NCBI GenBank assembly: GCA_030248215.1
Contig: JASANG010003619.1
Coordinates: 1-64,000, forward strand
Direction of reading: 5' to 3'
DNA length: 64,000 bases
Source: Enoplolaimus lenunculus
Taxonomy: Eukaryota > Nematoda > Enoplea > Enoplida > Thoracostomopsidae
The position numbers and the translations under genes are program-made. Within the stretch, counting starts at the first letter, position 1; each line of letters opens with the position of its first letter. Below are positions 21,770-33,972 of the stretch, one piece after another. Under the pieces are notes generated by a model, which saw only the letters and a list, made by a program, of their open reading frames with translations, was not told where the DNA came from and ran no database searches.

Positions 21770-22387
21770 TAACGAAAGCGAAACTGCATAGTAATCAAAA
21801 TATAACGGAAACGGGAAACGGATATTGAAGTATTAAATTTGAAACATGTTGTATTGTTCAGTCAATACAATTGAGACCAGTTGTAAGCAAAGGTGCCAAT
21901 GTAAAGAACAGAGTCGTAACAGTAGTATAAGCATATCCCTAACAATGAGTATACACCTGGGCCAAAGCCTAAGCCTCAACCTAAGCAAACATATTAGTCT
22001 AAAGTTTAAGCTTATTCTATTGCAGTCCCACAGAAATCCGTTCCGCCCCTAATTTTTGCATGGACCGGCAAAGATATAGGCCAATGCGTTAGCAAAATTT
22101 AGACTTAGATATCGGTAAGCCTTTTTCAAATTTAAGCCTAAGCGTAAATGTGGGCAAAGTGTACAAGAGCAAACAGATTGCTGTGAGAGTTTTAGAAAAA
22201 CAATAGGCGTGAAAGTTTAGCTTATGGTAAAAATGATGAGCTTTGTCGATAATCATTTCTCTTGAAATTAAAAAGTTTGACAATTTTAAGGTCTCCTAAA
22301 ACGTTATATTGTAATGTATAATTATTCGAAACAATGTTAAATCGCTATTAGACCGTTGGACTAAAACAGAATACACGTTAGCGTTTA
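21770..22387. repeat. R12 fragment and R3 telomere-like repeat
   Basis: About 21775-21845 matches the R12 phrase TAACGGAAACGGGAAACGG seen again at 50570, 61680 and 37700. About 21955-22075 is an R3 copy (CCTAAG words, TTAAGCTTATTCTATTGCAG). 22080-22387 shows nothing further. Confidence 0.6.
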
Positions 22388-22829
22388 CTGCAGTGACCCG
22401 AATAAGAGGGGGGACTGATATTTATTTGGCCTCTCCAGAGGATCCCCCCTTGTTTTTCGGTTACGAACTGTTATTTATTTTTAACCGACGCTCCACCACC
22501 CTTCGTTACTGATATATATCCGGTAATGCAATTATCCGTTCAATTAAACGTTTATTTGTCTTGTGTCAATAGCTTGAGTGATAATACAAGGATATACTTA
22601 GCAATGCACTTTCAAAATTTAAGTACGCTTTGAAGATTCGAACTAAAATTTGGTCCTGGAGTCATTTATGCACTATAAAATTAGGATGAATTGGCACTTA
22701 TGGACTCTAATTAGGGATTATGGCCTCTATCCACTTACGGACTCTTAGTAAGATACGGACTCCTATTGATTCGGACTCAAAATGGGGACCTCCCCTCTTA
22801 TTACCCCCCTTATTCGGGTCTATACAGTA
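22388..22829 (+). mobile_element. MITE R1 copy B
   Basis: It has inverted ends CTGCAGTGACCCGAATAAGA and CTTATTCGGGTCTATACAG, flanked by TA on both sides, and is about 440 bp. It is uninterrupted and so serves as the empty-site reference that reveals both LTR insertions in copy A. It has no coding potential. Confidence 0.85.
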
Positions 22830-24552
22830 TTGAGTTTTCATAGACTCAACCAGTGTTGGCAATTTGCAGATGATTTTGGTACAACTTACACTTAGGTTTT
22901 ATTGCTTTTTGATTAGACTTCGTGCTTATGCTTAGGCTTCAGCTTGTGTGGGGGAATGTACAAAAGCCGATTAAAGAATAGATTTATACTGTATTAAAAA
23001 TAACATAAATTGTCATCTAGCAATAGATTTCGGGACTGTAACTAAGCACGTTTATAACCGAAATGTGCTTAAACACAAACAGAAGCTATAGCCCGCATTG
23101 TCAACTGTGTGTCGCACCTATCGCCAGTTGATGATAGGCTTTGTAGTTTTTGAACCAGTGAATGCTTAGGCTCATAATTCTGTACATTTTTCGCATGTGA
23201 TTTGCTCTACTTCTGTACTTATTTTGAGTCCAATAAACGCAATAGTTAATAAGTTTGAAAATCTATTACTAACTGATGAGAGTTGCTATACACAAATGAA
23301 AATATGGGCCTAGGCGCAAACCAATCAAATGATTTTCTGGTATTATAGACCTTATTTGATATATATTTCAAGTTAAAACATCAGTTACTATAAAGTATAA
23401 AACATTTGGAATATGGTTTTGTATTATTGAAAATTGCGGTCAAACTTGAAATATTTTCTGGTTTGTTTAGTTTTATGCGCTTCTAATTTACTAATAATTT
23501 TGCCAGGAAAATGCCCTGTGAATTTTCAATTTTTAGGCTTTGCAATATTTCAGCAGAAACAGCATGACGTTTTAAAATGAAACCAAACTATAACCAAAAC
23601 TTTGACTTTATTCATAAACTTGCCGGGGTTTTTTAACTAAACAATAAACATGGAATTCTTGGTGTCGGTGTGAAACGCTACTCATAAAAATAAAACAATC
23701 TTTCACTACTTCGCATGCACAAAAAATGCAATAATTGAAATTTGTGTATGCCCAACCTTTCGACAAAACCGCACAAATGCTATACAGCTCAAGCTTTCCC
23801 GCTGGCTTTATGCTAAATAAATATTTCTCTCACCGAAACAAATTGGCTTCGAAAAAAAATAAAATTAACATTACAATTGTAATTTTGACGCTTGCATTGT
23901 TTTCACGGCAAATTCGAGTGTTTTATGCCTCAGGAATAAACTTAAATTTAAGCAGACAACTATACATGCTTATTATTTATTACTACTGTTTTAAGCCGAT
24001 TTTGTAGTGCTTAATTTTGTCTAAAAAAACTCGTGTATTGTTGTATTATAATAATTAAAAACCACCCCAGAGAATTTTGTCACAATTAAATTTCAAGTAT
24101 GACTTGGGCGCTTCTGCCCACGTTGAAGCGCTAACTCACTCCTTGCGATACATTGTTGAGTTATTTTTACAGTTTTAGTAACTCAAACGTAACATTTTTA
24201 ATATGTTAAAACTATTGTAAAGTGTTTCGAATTTACGTCTTTTATTGCGAAAATCTTTTTAACTTTTGTTTAGTTTCACCATTGCTTAGCTTATAATAAT
24301 TTAGTCTCAGCGATTGATTTGAGCAAAAATATTCACAAAAAATTGTTTTTGTGTGTTGATATTCGAAGACAAGGAAGCATTTATTGGATGAAATATAAAA
24401 ACACATTGTGATTGGTCCAAGCATCGGCATCAACGAACTCAAATATATCTGATTGGGTGGGCCGAGCGATATATCATAGTGAAAAAGCACGCGAGCGAGA
24501 AAGCATAATACAATTTTAACGCTGAATTCCGTGGCGTTCATATGGTCGATCA
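22830..24552. other. AT-rich region with repeat R8
   Basis: About 23108-23310 is an R8 copy, starting with a hairpin-forming CCTATCGCCAGTTGATGATAGG and related to 51705-51890 and 63608-63790. Frames at 23735-24007 and 24242-24559 have no splice or family support, so I do not call genes. Confidence 0.5.
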
Positions 24553-24841
24553 ATAGCATCTAATTCTAATATCAGTTGAAGAACAAAATCGCTTAAACAA
24601 GCCAACTGTGGAAATAAAATTTCGATTCCTTAACCTACAGTTAAACGCAACGCAAAATTACAATCCCGACAGTCTTAAATCTGAACGGTAAAAAATGAAC
24701 ACATCCAGTGACGACACGATCAAGACTATCGAAGACTCTGAGATCCAAGACAAGCGGAGCGCTCCAACGTTGGGAAGTTGAAAACTTCAACTGGAAGAAT
24801 TCTTGTTCAAACGGCCAATGTTGCATTTTGAGGAGTTATAG
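24553..24841 (+). pseudogene. Possible broken coding sequence
   Basis: One plus-strand frame stays protein-like across 96 codons but is cut by TAA near 24688 and TGA at 24779-24781 before TAG at 24839-24841. The first block is amphipathic (KPTVEIKFRFLNLQLN). The second opens with ATG (24695), is acidic and ends in DKR. The third contains LEEFLFKR. The codon choice looks coding, but I recognise no family and no splice sites remove the stops. It is a decayed gene or chance. Confidence 0.25.
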
Positions 24842-25984
24842 TAGCCAAAGCATATTCCTAGTCTAAACCTGCGCTGCTGCAGTAGAAAGTGGGACTGGTC
24901 TAAAAATATCGTGTATTGTTTATTAAAATAAAGTAAAAACGGATGAATATCTGCCTGTTTCCTGCGTATATGTCCTGCTAAATTTTTACCATTAAGGTTT
25001 TATAAGATTTAAAACAAATTTTCCTCTACGCTGTCAGCGAAGCGAGAGCAATTCTTTAATGTAAATTTTAGTGTAGTATCAGTAGTATACGACTAAGCAT
25101 CCGCGTGAAGGTAAGTCTAAAACTTATTCTAAAACTAACCCTGGTAAAAATTAGACTCAACCGTGCCTGAGCCAACTCTTTTGCAGTCCGTGTGGAAAAC
25201 TGAATAGACCTAACAGCAGCTGGGTCACCGTTTGAGTCCATACTTCGCCTTTTAAAAACCAACGCCTGTACCGGTTATTTCATTACTAAATAGAGCCCAT
25301 TACGTAATCAATGTTTATTTTTATCTTCACAAATATACTAAACTGTGAGCCCTATAACGAAACGGCAAATTATCAAGGGCGCAACAGCTGGTTCAAAAAC
25401 GGGAGCAGTACACACAAAAAAGTGTTTCTGAATTTGTTCAGAAGTGTTTTCTGTGGCAAATCTGAAAAGTTTTGCTGATATTTAAGACAATTTTTCTAAA
25501 AATAACTCTAAAACGTTTATTTTCAGACTTTATTTCAAAACTTTTTTGAAAACATTTCTGTTATAACAGAAACACTTTTAATAGAAACACTTTTCAAGTG
25601 CACCTTGCAAGCCATATTTCTTAAATGTAAATAATTTTTTCTTAAATATCAGAAATATTATTTTGAGTGTACATATGCCGAAGCGCAGGTAATGCATACG
25701 AGCGAAACAAGCGAGAAACCAAATATAATAGGACCATTTTCTAAAGGTACTTATTGGCCTTGCTACTTTTAACAAAATTTTAAATGCTATGTTATGCATA
25801 ATGTTCTGATTTCAAAACTGGGAAATGCCGCCTCCCCTGCCTACTCCGGACCCTGAGCCACTTGTAATTTAGAGTTGACACTGAATACAAAAGCATCACG
25901 TTGACAATTCTATATTTGCAATGAGAATGTTTCTGCTGAACGATATTTTTGTTTCCTACACGTTGTTTAAATTATATACAAATT

Positions 25985-26634
25985 TTGGCCCATGTTACTT
26001 TTAGGGCCGTCCCGGTTTCTAGCGGGTCTCTAAAAGAGTAGGCTTACATTCTGGACTACATTTTTTTTGCTTAGGCTTAGGCTTAATAGATTTGGACTTA
26101 GGAATACGCTTTTACAACGCTTAGGCTTAGGCTTAGGCTAGGAATACACTGACTGTATTGACCCGAATTAGAGGGGGGACTGATATTTATTTGGCCTCTC
26201 CAGAGTGTACCCCCCTTGTTATTCGGTTAATAACTGTTATTTATTTTCAACCCACGCTCCACCGCCCTTCGTTACTGATATATATCCGGTACTGCAATTA
26301 TCCGTTGAATTAAACATTTATTTCGCTTGTGTCAATAGCTTGAGCGACAACACAAGGTAATAATTATGAAGGTACTTTCAAAATTTATACGCTTTAAAGT
26401 TTCGAACTCAAATTATTTGGTCCTGGAGTCATTTATGCGCTAAAATTAAGGGCTAATTGACATTTGTGGACTCTAATTTGGGTTAAGGGACTCTATCCGC
26501 TTACGGACTCTTATTACGGATACGGACTCCTATTGATTTGGACTCAAAATGGGGACCCCCTCTTATTACCTCCCTCTTATTCAAGTCAATACAGTAATCT
26601 ACTGTTACGGCCCTAAAAGTAACATTGGCCCAAA
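25985..26634 (-). mobile_element. Telomere-hexamer MITE R2 with MITE R1 nested inside
   Basis: The inverted ends TTGGCCCATGTTACTTTTAG and CTAAAAGTAACATTGGCCCAA bound the element. It carries TTAGGC words (GCTTAGGCTTAGGCTTAGGC). An R1 copy (26154-26595) interrupts it. Intact R2 reads GGAATACGCTTAATCTACTG on this strand, so the insertion point lies at its TA. This supports a TA target site for R1. Confidence 0.8.
26154..26595 (+). mobile_element. MITE R1 copy C
   Basis: The ends CTGTATTGACCCGAATTAGA and CTTATTCAAGTCAATACAG are about 440 bp apart. It is nested in R2 and has no coding potential. Confidence 0.85.
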
Positions 26635-28969
26635 ACTTAATACTACAGACTATTTTTGAACTTCCAAAAGCCTGTGTCGTACGGATTAGGATCGAGGTTA
26701 TTTAAGCATAGGTCTAGGATACACTGGAACAATTTCAAGCGTAATCGGAACTCTATTCCGTTGGCTTGTGAAAAAATAATTTGCTAAAAATCAAATATAC
26801 ACATAGAAAGGTTACTTTTTAGGCTTATGTGCAGTTCTCTCATTCGCTTATGATAATATCTAAAGTGTGCCCAGTCCTAGACCTAATTTTAAGCCTAATC
26901 CTAAAGTAATATATGCCAAAATATGAAAATATCGAAATATGTAATGGAAGACTGGAAGACCATTTTTTCAATAACGGTTTTTGCCAATTATTATTCAGTT
27001 TCACTATTTCAAGTGATTAATATTTTTTGCTATTGCTGAGAAACTATTAAATTAAACTTTTTGCAAAACTGCAGTTTCCAGTTCTGTCACGTGTAGGAAA
27101 ACTATGCTAAACTTACGTATCTCGTGCGTTCCAGCTTTATTAAAATTGACGTCAATTTGCGTTGAAGTAGTGCAATTGAAATAATGCATGATAACATTTC
27201 AAATTTCCGAAAACAAAACTTTTAGTGTTTGACTCACATTTTGTGATGTTTGCGTATTTTTTAAACCTTTAGTTTTTGAATGCAGTAAGTTTATATCATG
27301 ATGGGGCAAGCCGGGTCATGCTTCGAGAGCATGGATCAAAACCGAAATTTTGTATTAAGAATTAGAATTAATTGAATTGCATTCGACTACTCTACCGCTT
27401 TGCTCGACAAGTGTTTCACAATTATTTATAACGTCACCGCCAGTCAAAAATTTCTGAATCCACCGCTGATGGCTGTTACTCAATTTTGTTGTTTTCAAAT
27501 GTTGTTTTTCTGTTATTCAGGTAAATATTGGAATTGTTGCTTAAATTTTATCAACAAACATTTTCCGTATCCACACTGAAAACCGGAAAACACAGTTCCA
27601 CAAAACATTCCACAAAATATTAACTTGTAACATTGCTTTTGTGACAATGAAATGTCAAAAACCAGCTGTGTTTAACAATTACTAGTCAACGTGGCTGCAT
27701 TTTTGCAACCCTAGATATGTTTTTCCAAAAAATTTACTCCTGTCCGAAAACTGTCCAATAGTTTCAGTTACATATGGTTTGACTTTACATAAAACTTTAG
27801 TTCATTTGTTAATACACTATGTTTTATTGGCTTTCAAACTGTATGTATATGTTCTAATTTGCATTCAACAACAACAACAACAACAGCTGTAATGCTGCCC
27901 GAAATACGTATGCGGAGCGTTATAGCTTTAATTAATATAGATAGAATCGGGCAATGTTCGTCATCGTCGCGTGAGATGTATTTTTAAAGTACTGAACTAC
28001 GTTACTTGGTAATTTTTAAATTTTGGCACGTAATAAGATCCTCCTGTTAAGTCCAGCTATATGCCTAAGCGTAAAATCTAAACCTTCCACGCCTAAATTT
28101 TAATATTTTCACCACATAAATGAAATTACAACTCGAGTAAAAGTCATCAACAATTCATGTCAGTTATCTGAAATTGGCTCAGCTTTTTGTACCTCAACAC
28201 GCGGCTCTTAATAGCCTAAGCCATTGCAAACCATTGCTCACGTCGTTTCGTAACACCAAAGCCTAAGCTTGTTGTCTCAACCTTAACCGTTGAATGCAGC
28301 GTATATAAGGCTCCAGCATGGGAAGCGTTAACAGGAAATTTACTGATGACAAATTGCTAGTCATTCAGCCTGGCTTTGATCAAACTGATAGACTTGGCAC
28401 GTACTTAATGGCAGTATTCATAAGGTCACGGTCAAAATCAAACAAAAAATTATAAGAAACAAGTCTTAAAATTTCCCATGAATTTAACCAAATTACATTA
28501 AATAGGCTACAAATCTCTGTTGCAATGGTTTAAATCAGACAGACACAAACCAAATCAACTCAATTTCAGGTCGCCAACACAAGTATTCATTAGTCATTTG
28601 TAATTTAAATTTCAATTTCAGGCTGGCAATAAATTTAAATCGACACTCGTTATTGAGTACAATTGTTTCTAAGAACATATAGGAATAGGAACATATTACG
28701 GTATATTGTGGAGAAAATGGGAATTTAAGTATTATTATTATTATTCAGGAAAATATGGATGGTAAAAAAAACTGACTCATCGATTTCAAGCTGAGAACGG
28801 CGTTGGTTTCGCAAAAATTGTTTGTGTTGAAAAAGTATTTGAAATTTTTATTTCATCGTAATTCAATTACTTTCAGTTCTACGCTGCTTCGGCCGCAAAT
28901 GCACTGCAAACAAATACACCGTTCGCACGCAAAAAGTTTCGTTAAAAAATTTAAGAATAGAAAGATTTC
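26635..28969. other. Anonymous AT-rich DNA
   Basis: A (CAA)n run lies at 27867-27889, next to a dispersed phrase (GCTGCCCGAAATACGTATG) that recurs at 54386 and, altered, at 44155. A TATA-like TATATAAGG at about 28302 is followed by a 46-codon ATG frame (28318) that starts too close to it to be its product. No gene is supported. Confidence 0.5.
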
Positions 28970-29585
28970 GGATAGAAAATGGGCCATTATGGATTTATGA
29001 GAACTTGACTCACCCTTCACGTCACTGTTTAAAACGTCGAATAGCTCTGCTTTTAACGATCGCGCATCTATTCGACCGTAAGCTTTAAAATAGATTGCTG
29101 TGTCGACCGCTTGAAAATTTAAAACTTGTTTATTAATTTCGACGCGGTAAAATATGAAAAATCTGGTATTACTAGGAACGTTTTTCTGTGAGACTGGAAA
29201 AGAGTAAGCTTAAACTTTAGACTGTTTTTCCTTGGTTTAGACGTTTAGGCTTAGGCTTCGGCTTAGGAATATGCTCATTGTTACGCTTAGGCTCAGGCTG
29301 TGGCTTAGACTTATGAATATGCTTATAATACTGTTCCGCCCCTGTACTTTACATTGGCCCTATCTCGTAACTGAAATTTTTGTGGACCTCATTATGGATT
29401 TATTCGAACTTGACTCACCATTTACGCCACTGTTTATACCTTAAAAATTATGTATTTTTTTGAGTTCAAACATCCACTCGGCCGCAAGCTAGCGCTGAGG
29501 AGCAGTAAAATTTCATTTTTGAGATCGTAAAACTTTTTATTGACTTCGAACTGATACAACGATATTTGTCTGGTTTTCGATGTTT
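28970..29585. repeat. Ancient duplication upstream of the first paralogue, with R3 between
   Basis: 28970-29175 and 29385-29585 share CATTATGGATTTAT, GAACTTGACTCACC, TTCGACCGTAAGCT-like and AAACTT.TTTATT..CTTCGA phrases. An R3 telomere-like copy (minus) lies between them at about 29220-29365. The second copy ends 70 bp before the ATG of the gene at 29655. Confidence 0.5.
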
Positions 29586-29654
29586 TTATTTAGAAAAAAT
29601 ATTTTAAAATAATAAAGTTTTCTGCTCTCATTACACCGTTTAAAAGCGTAAACT

Positions 29655-32600
29655 ATGGATGTTAAAATTGCAATCGTTCTCGCGCTGACAATGCTGATGC
29701 GGCTCAAAACTGTAGATGGTGCAATTGATTCATCGCAAACGTTCACTGAAATGTTTGGATTGACCACTGGGACGATTAACCAACAGTAAAAGCAACAAAC
29801 GCTATTGCACACTTTTCACGCATTTTACGCTTATCATTTTTGGGCAAACGCGGCTGGTGAGATTGCCGACAAAAGGCAAATATTGCTAACCCGAAAACTC
29901 AGCTTCTTAATATTTTTTGCCACATTTTAATTGGTCGTGTTTCCTGGATAATTAAATATGTCAGGCTTCGACGGTTTCACATTTCGCTACACGGAGACCC
30001 TCAACCCACGCTTCTGTACCCCTTCATAATTTGCTTTTCTGTGCGCGGCTAGAAGTACAGATATCAGTATAAGGTCAAACTAAGATAACGCAGCACTGAT
30101 TAGATTTCTCGAGCGAAGCGAGTGAAATTGTATTTTACAATTCATTTCTAGTCTATGCATTTGTGTTTTATACCGAATCCAGCAGAAATACATCTATATT
30201 ATTAAAACTGAAAAGCCTCACAGACGTATTTTGGGCAGCGTTGCAAGTAAAATTTTTCCGCAGACACATATAGGGTTGCAAACACGCAAACACGATGACT
30301 AATTTATATAAGCAATCTATCTTCGAAGAAACATGATAGATGCAAAACTATATATACATAACCGCCGTTATAAGTGTCCCTGTTGTCGTACGGTTTGAAA
30401 TGAATTTTGCGCACATGTGTATATTAAATTCACGGCCAAATTCACACCAAAATTCCCAACTTTTTGGTGGCTTGAAATTACTAATTTTGGAGTATTAATG
30501 TTCGTTTGGCGTGTGTTTAATTTGAGCTGTTAGGATTAAGACAACAACGTTTCGAGGAACTAAACATGGGTCTGACGAGTGTAATCCTCTTCCGATCTAT
30601 GAGCCAAAAATTGTTTTTCAATGATTTTTTCCGAGTTAAATGCTTTTTACCGCTGCGGTTAATACGCTATTTTCATAAGGGACCAATATAGGCTATTTTT
30701 TTCGTCCCTGATATTATTTATCGGTTTCAAGTACAGGGTATATCCTCATGATTATTTTTTTCCTCAAACGGTGATTTTTAACTAAATTATCGAGCCAATA
30801 TTGCTTTTGTTGGGCACACAACGTTTTCTTCTGTGACCACAATAGACTTTTAGTTTATGCTTTAAAATATTTCTACTTTGGCTTTAGGCGTAGCTTTAGC
30901 TTACTTTGACGCTGACGCTTAATCCAGTTCTCTGGATCATGGCGTAAATATTTGATATGCACATTTCCATTGTTGTACAAATAGTAAATCAAAATCAAAT
31001 GTTTAAGCAAACGCTTCCGCTTAGACTTAGGAATAATACGCTTAGGTCGTTGGGACAATGTTTCTTTTAGGGGCGTAACAGTAGATTAAGCGTATTCCTA
31101 AGCCTAAGCCTAAGCCTAAGCGTTGCAAAAGCGTATTTCTAAGCCTAAGTCTAAACACCAGCTAATGTTTCAGGGCAGCATTGAACGATCGAACTCAAAC
31201 TCGTATCATTCGGTTTTTAACTAGAATGGTACGCCGACATATGCTCGATGTGTACAAAACGGGTAGGGCAACGTACCGTGCGGATGGACTTAAAAGGTAA
31301 GTTTTTCATACAAAGATTTATACCAGGTAAAAGTAAAACGAGGACCTCGTTCCTGCTGTAGTGATCCGATTAATAGGAAGATGACAATAAGAGGCGGGGT
31401 TCCTATTTTGACTCTTGATCAATACGAGTCTATATCACTAATTATAGTCCGTAAATGGATAAAAACCATAGTTTATTGTTATGGTTCATAAATGTGACCG
31501 TATTTAGATTATACATAAACGGTTCAAGAACCACGTAAAGTTCAGTACGAAATTTGATTACTCAAAATGTCAGTTGGGAACTTGAAATAGAATTAACTTT
31601 TTTAGCAAATCGGCTTTTCCTGAAACAGGTGCAAACTTAAGGTGGCATCAAGATGGACGAGTTTCCTAACGACTTCCGCTCAACTGTATCCAAACTGAAT
31701 GAAAGATGTGCCATATAGAGTCCCACATTTTAGTACAGTATCATCACAGTTGAAATTCAAGTTAACTATAGCTGTGACTTCGGTATAGGATTAGATTTTA
31801 GGTTTTGACTTATGGTTAGGTTAAAAGCTTACGTTTTGGCTCAGGTTTAGGCTTAGGCTTAAGATTACAAAAGTTCATTTATAGATCCGATATCAGTAAA
31901 GCAACTAAAACGCGTTCAAGCAATGCGCAACAGTGTCTTGAAGGAACGATACAACAAGCGAATTTGCAATCGTTAATGAACGTATTGGGTGAATGTACTA
32001 TTAGCGGTCAGGTAAAACGCGTCATTCTGCATTTCTAAAATGGCGTTGGGTTTCTCGATCGCGATTGTCTGTTCTATTATTATATCCGGCGTACCTCCTT
32101 CAAAGATTTCTGAATCCGCCATAGTGTCAGGCCCGCAGCAAGCTCACCTTGCTAGGGGGGAGGCCAAAAATGTTTCAGGAGGGGCATTCAAGGGGTTTCA
32201 ATGACTTACAAGAAAGATTGAAAATATTCCAGCAGGGTCAAAAAATTTTTCCAGGGGGCTGAGCCCTCGGCCCCCTCTTGGCTACGGGCCCGATAGTGTT
32301 CTGTTGCAAGAAACTGTATCAAAACAACTGTGGTTTGGAGACGAAATAATTGTAGCTTAAATTAAATTAACTGAGCATCGGAGATGATGGACGAGGTTTT
32401 GGGGCAAACTTTGAAATTCCCTTTTGCACGCATTAATGAGTCGTTGTTATACCCTGACCAACAGGACTTTTTATTGTTGGTATGAATTTTTCCTATTGCA
32501 AACACAGGCTCGTAGCTAGCTCACTTTGCCAGGGAGCGGCTGAAAATTTTTGAGGAGGGGCATACAAGTGTTTTTGATGACTTACAAGCAAGGTTGATAA

Positions 32601-32767
32601 TTTTCTAATGGAAGCAAAATTTTTTCAGGGGACTAAGCCACCATAACTCACTCCTCCGGCTGCAGACACGTGTGAACGACGCAATATACATATTGTTTCA
32701 GACTTCCTGTACTGTATTACGAGCTACTGAAGTTGGTTCACTGGATGGTACAACTCACTGTGTTTGA
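29655..32767 (+). CDS. Secreted-protein paralogue A (four exons, 148 aa)
   Basis: Exons are 29655-29785, 31174-31296, 31885-32011 and 32702-32767. Junction phases are 2, 2 and 0. Donors are GTAAAA, GTAAGT and GTAAAA, and acceptors are TGTTTCAG, TTTATAG and TTGTTTCAG. All exons join in frame. Residues 1-22 are signal-like and end near VDG|AIDSS. Aligned to its two neighbours it keeps DGAI.SS, RRHM..VYKT...TY, LEGTI..., GE.TI.G and the final SLDGT..C, with a cysteine pair at 130 and 147. It is the most diverged of the three: the shared VWKTDKK is VYKTGRA, the tail is shorter, and two extra cysteines occur in exon 3. AATAAA is at 32874-32879, 106 nt past the stop. The family is not recognised and the function is unknown. 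It converges with the next gene. Confidence 0.75.
31055..31160 (+). repeat. R2 telomere-hexamer element fragment in intron 1
   Basis: Starting near GGGACAATGTTTCTTTTAG it has TAACAGTAGATTAAGCGTAT and four perfect CCTAAG units. It stops only about 13 bp before the exon 2 acceptor. An inverted partial copy (TTAGG words) precedes it at about 30870-31050. Confidence 0.7.
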
Positions 32768-33085
32768 CAAATTTCAGCTTAAAAATGTATATTTTACTAT
32801 TTGTTAATAATTATCGCTTTAGGTATTAATCTATGCTTTGTAATGAATGAAGGTTAAAATATTGGTTTGAAAGAATAAATACATCTTAGGCATGATTGTA
32901 GCCAGGACATTGGAAAAGCCAAACCGGTAGCTAGCTCACCTACCTAGAGGGGCTAATAAAATTATTGTGTAGGGCATACAAGGGTTTACGATTTATAAGC
33001 AAGTTTGAAACTTAACTAGCTAGGCCAAAATTTATTTCAAGAGGGGCTGAACCCAACTTGGTTCCCATTGGCTACGAGTCCGGAA
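32126..33085. repeat. Three copies of repeat R4 (in and after intron 3)
   Basis: 32126-32293, 32506-32650 and 32925-33085 each run from a (GT)AGC(A/T)AGCTCAC end through GGGGCAT.CAAGGGTTT and AAATTTTT.CAGG to a CTTGGCTACGGGCCCG-like end. Further copies are at 51130-51245 and 53120-53292. They look like a short inverted-end MITE. The 3' copy lies beyond the gene's poly(A) signal. Confidence 0.65.
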
Positions 33086-33109
33086 AAGGCGGATTACATC
33101 CTATAAACA

Positions 33110-33313
33110 GTTCGGCCAATGTTACTTTTAGGGCCGTAACAGTAGATTAAGCGTATTCCTAAGCCTAAGCCTAAGCGTTGCAAGAGCGTATTCCTTTTCC
33201 TAAGCCTAAGCCTAAGCCTAAGCATAAGCAAAAAATGTAGTCTAGAACGCAAAACTACTCTTTTGCAGACCCACCAGATACTTGGACATCCCCAAAAGTA
33301 ACATGGACCAAAA
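33110..33313 (+). mobile_element. Telomere-hexamer MITE R2
   Basis: The ends GGCCAATGTTACTTTTAGGG and CCCCAAAAGTAACATGGACC are inverted repeats of each other. Between them are two CCTAAG arrays, the second with four perfect units. The element is about 200 bp with no coding sequence. It separates paralogues A and B. Confidence 0.8.
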
Positions 33314-33972
33314 GTTTAAAGGCGTTGGTTTCGATTTCTATTCGGAGACCATAGTCTAATCAGCCACCGTTGTATCCGTCAGTGAATGAAAAAGAACCAA
33401 ATAATAATAATTTATTGACTGAATACACATTGCACATGCATTATTGAAATGAATACATAAATATCATCATACATTACTGATATAAAGAAAATTGTAGCTA
33501 ATTTGAAGCAATCGTTCCACCGAAATCATGGTGTGAAGCTGAAAATTTGAATTTACACAGGCAGCTTTGCGCCAAGCGGTGCCGAAATGGCTCTCGTTAA
33601 AGCACTAATTTAAACGTAGTCCTACAAAAATTGAACAACTTTTATAAAAGTTAACAAAATGTTCGTTTCTACTACAGATAACTTTTCTCGATCAATGTCT
33701 GTTGTGTCAATTTTAATTAAACCTAAAACCAAGAGCCTATTTAAAGACAACCAACTTTTACATTTAAACCTAAACGTATCCTAATAATGCTGTGACCAAC
33801 GTATTAAGCCTAATCGAATCTGAGCCTAAGCCTAGGCTTTTACTGGCTTATGTTTATGTTTTCATTTTATTATAAGCTGAGGTTTTATTAAAATCACTCG
33901 AATGCGGGCATTTGATTTTATAGATAAATTAACAAAAATATAAGTATTGCCGACAATTTGACAAACCAGCAA

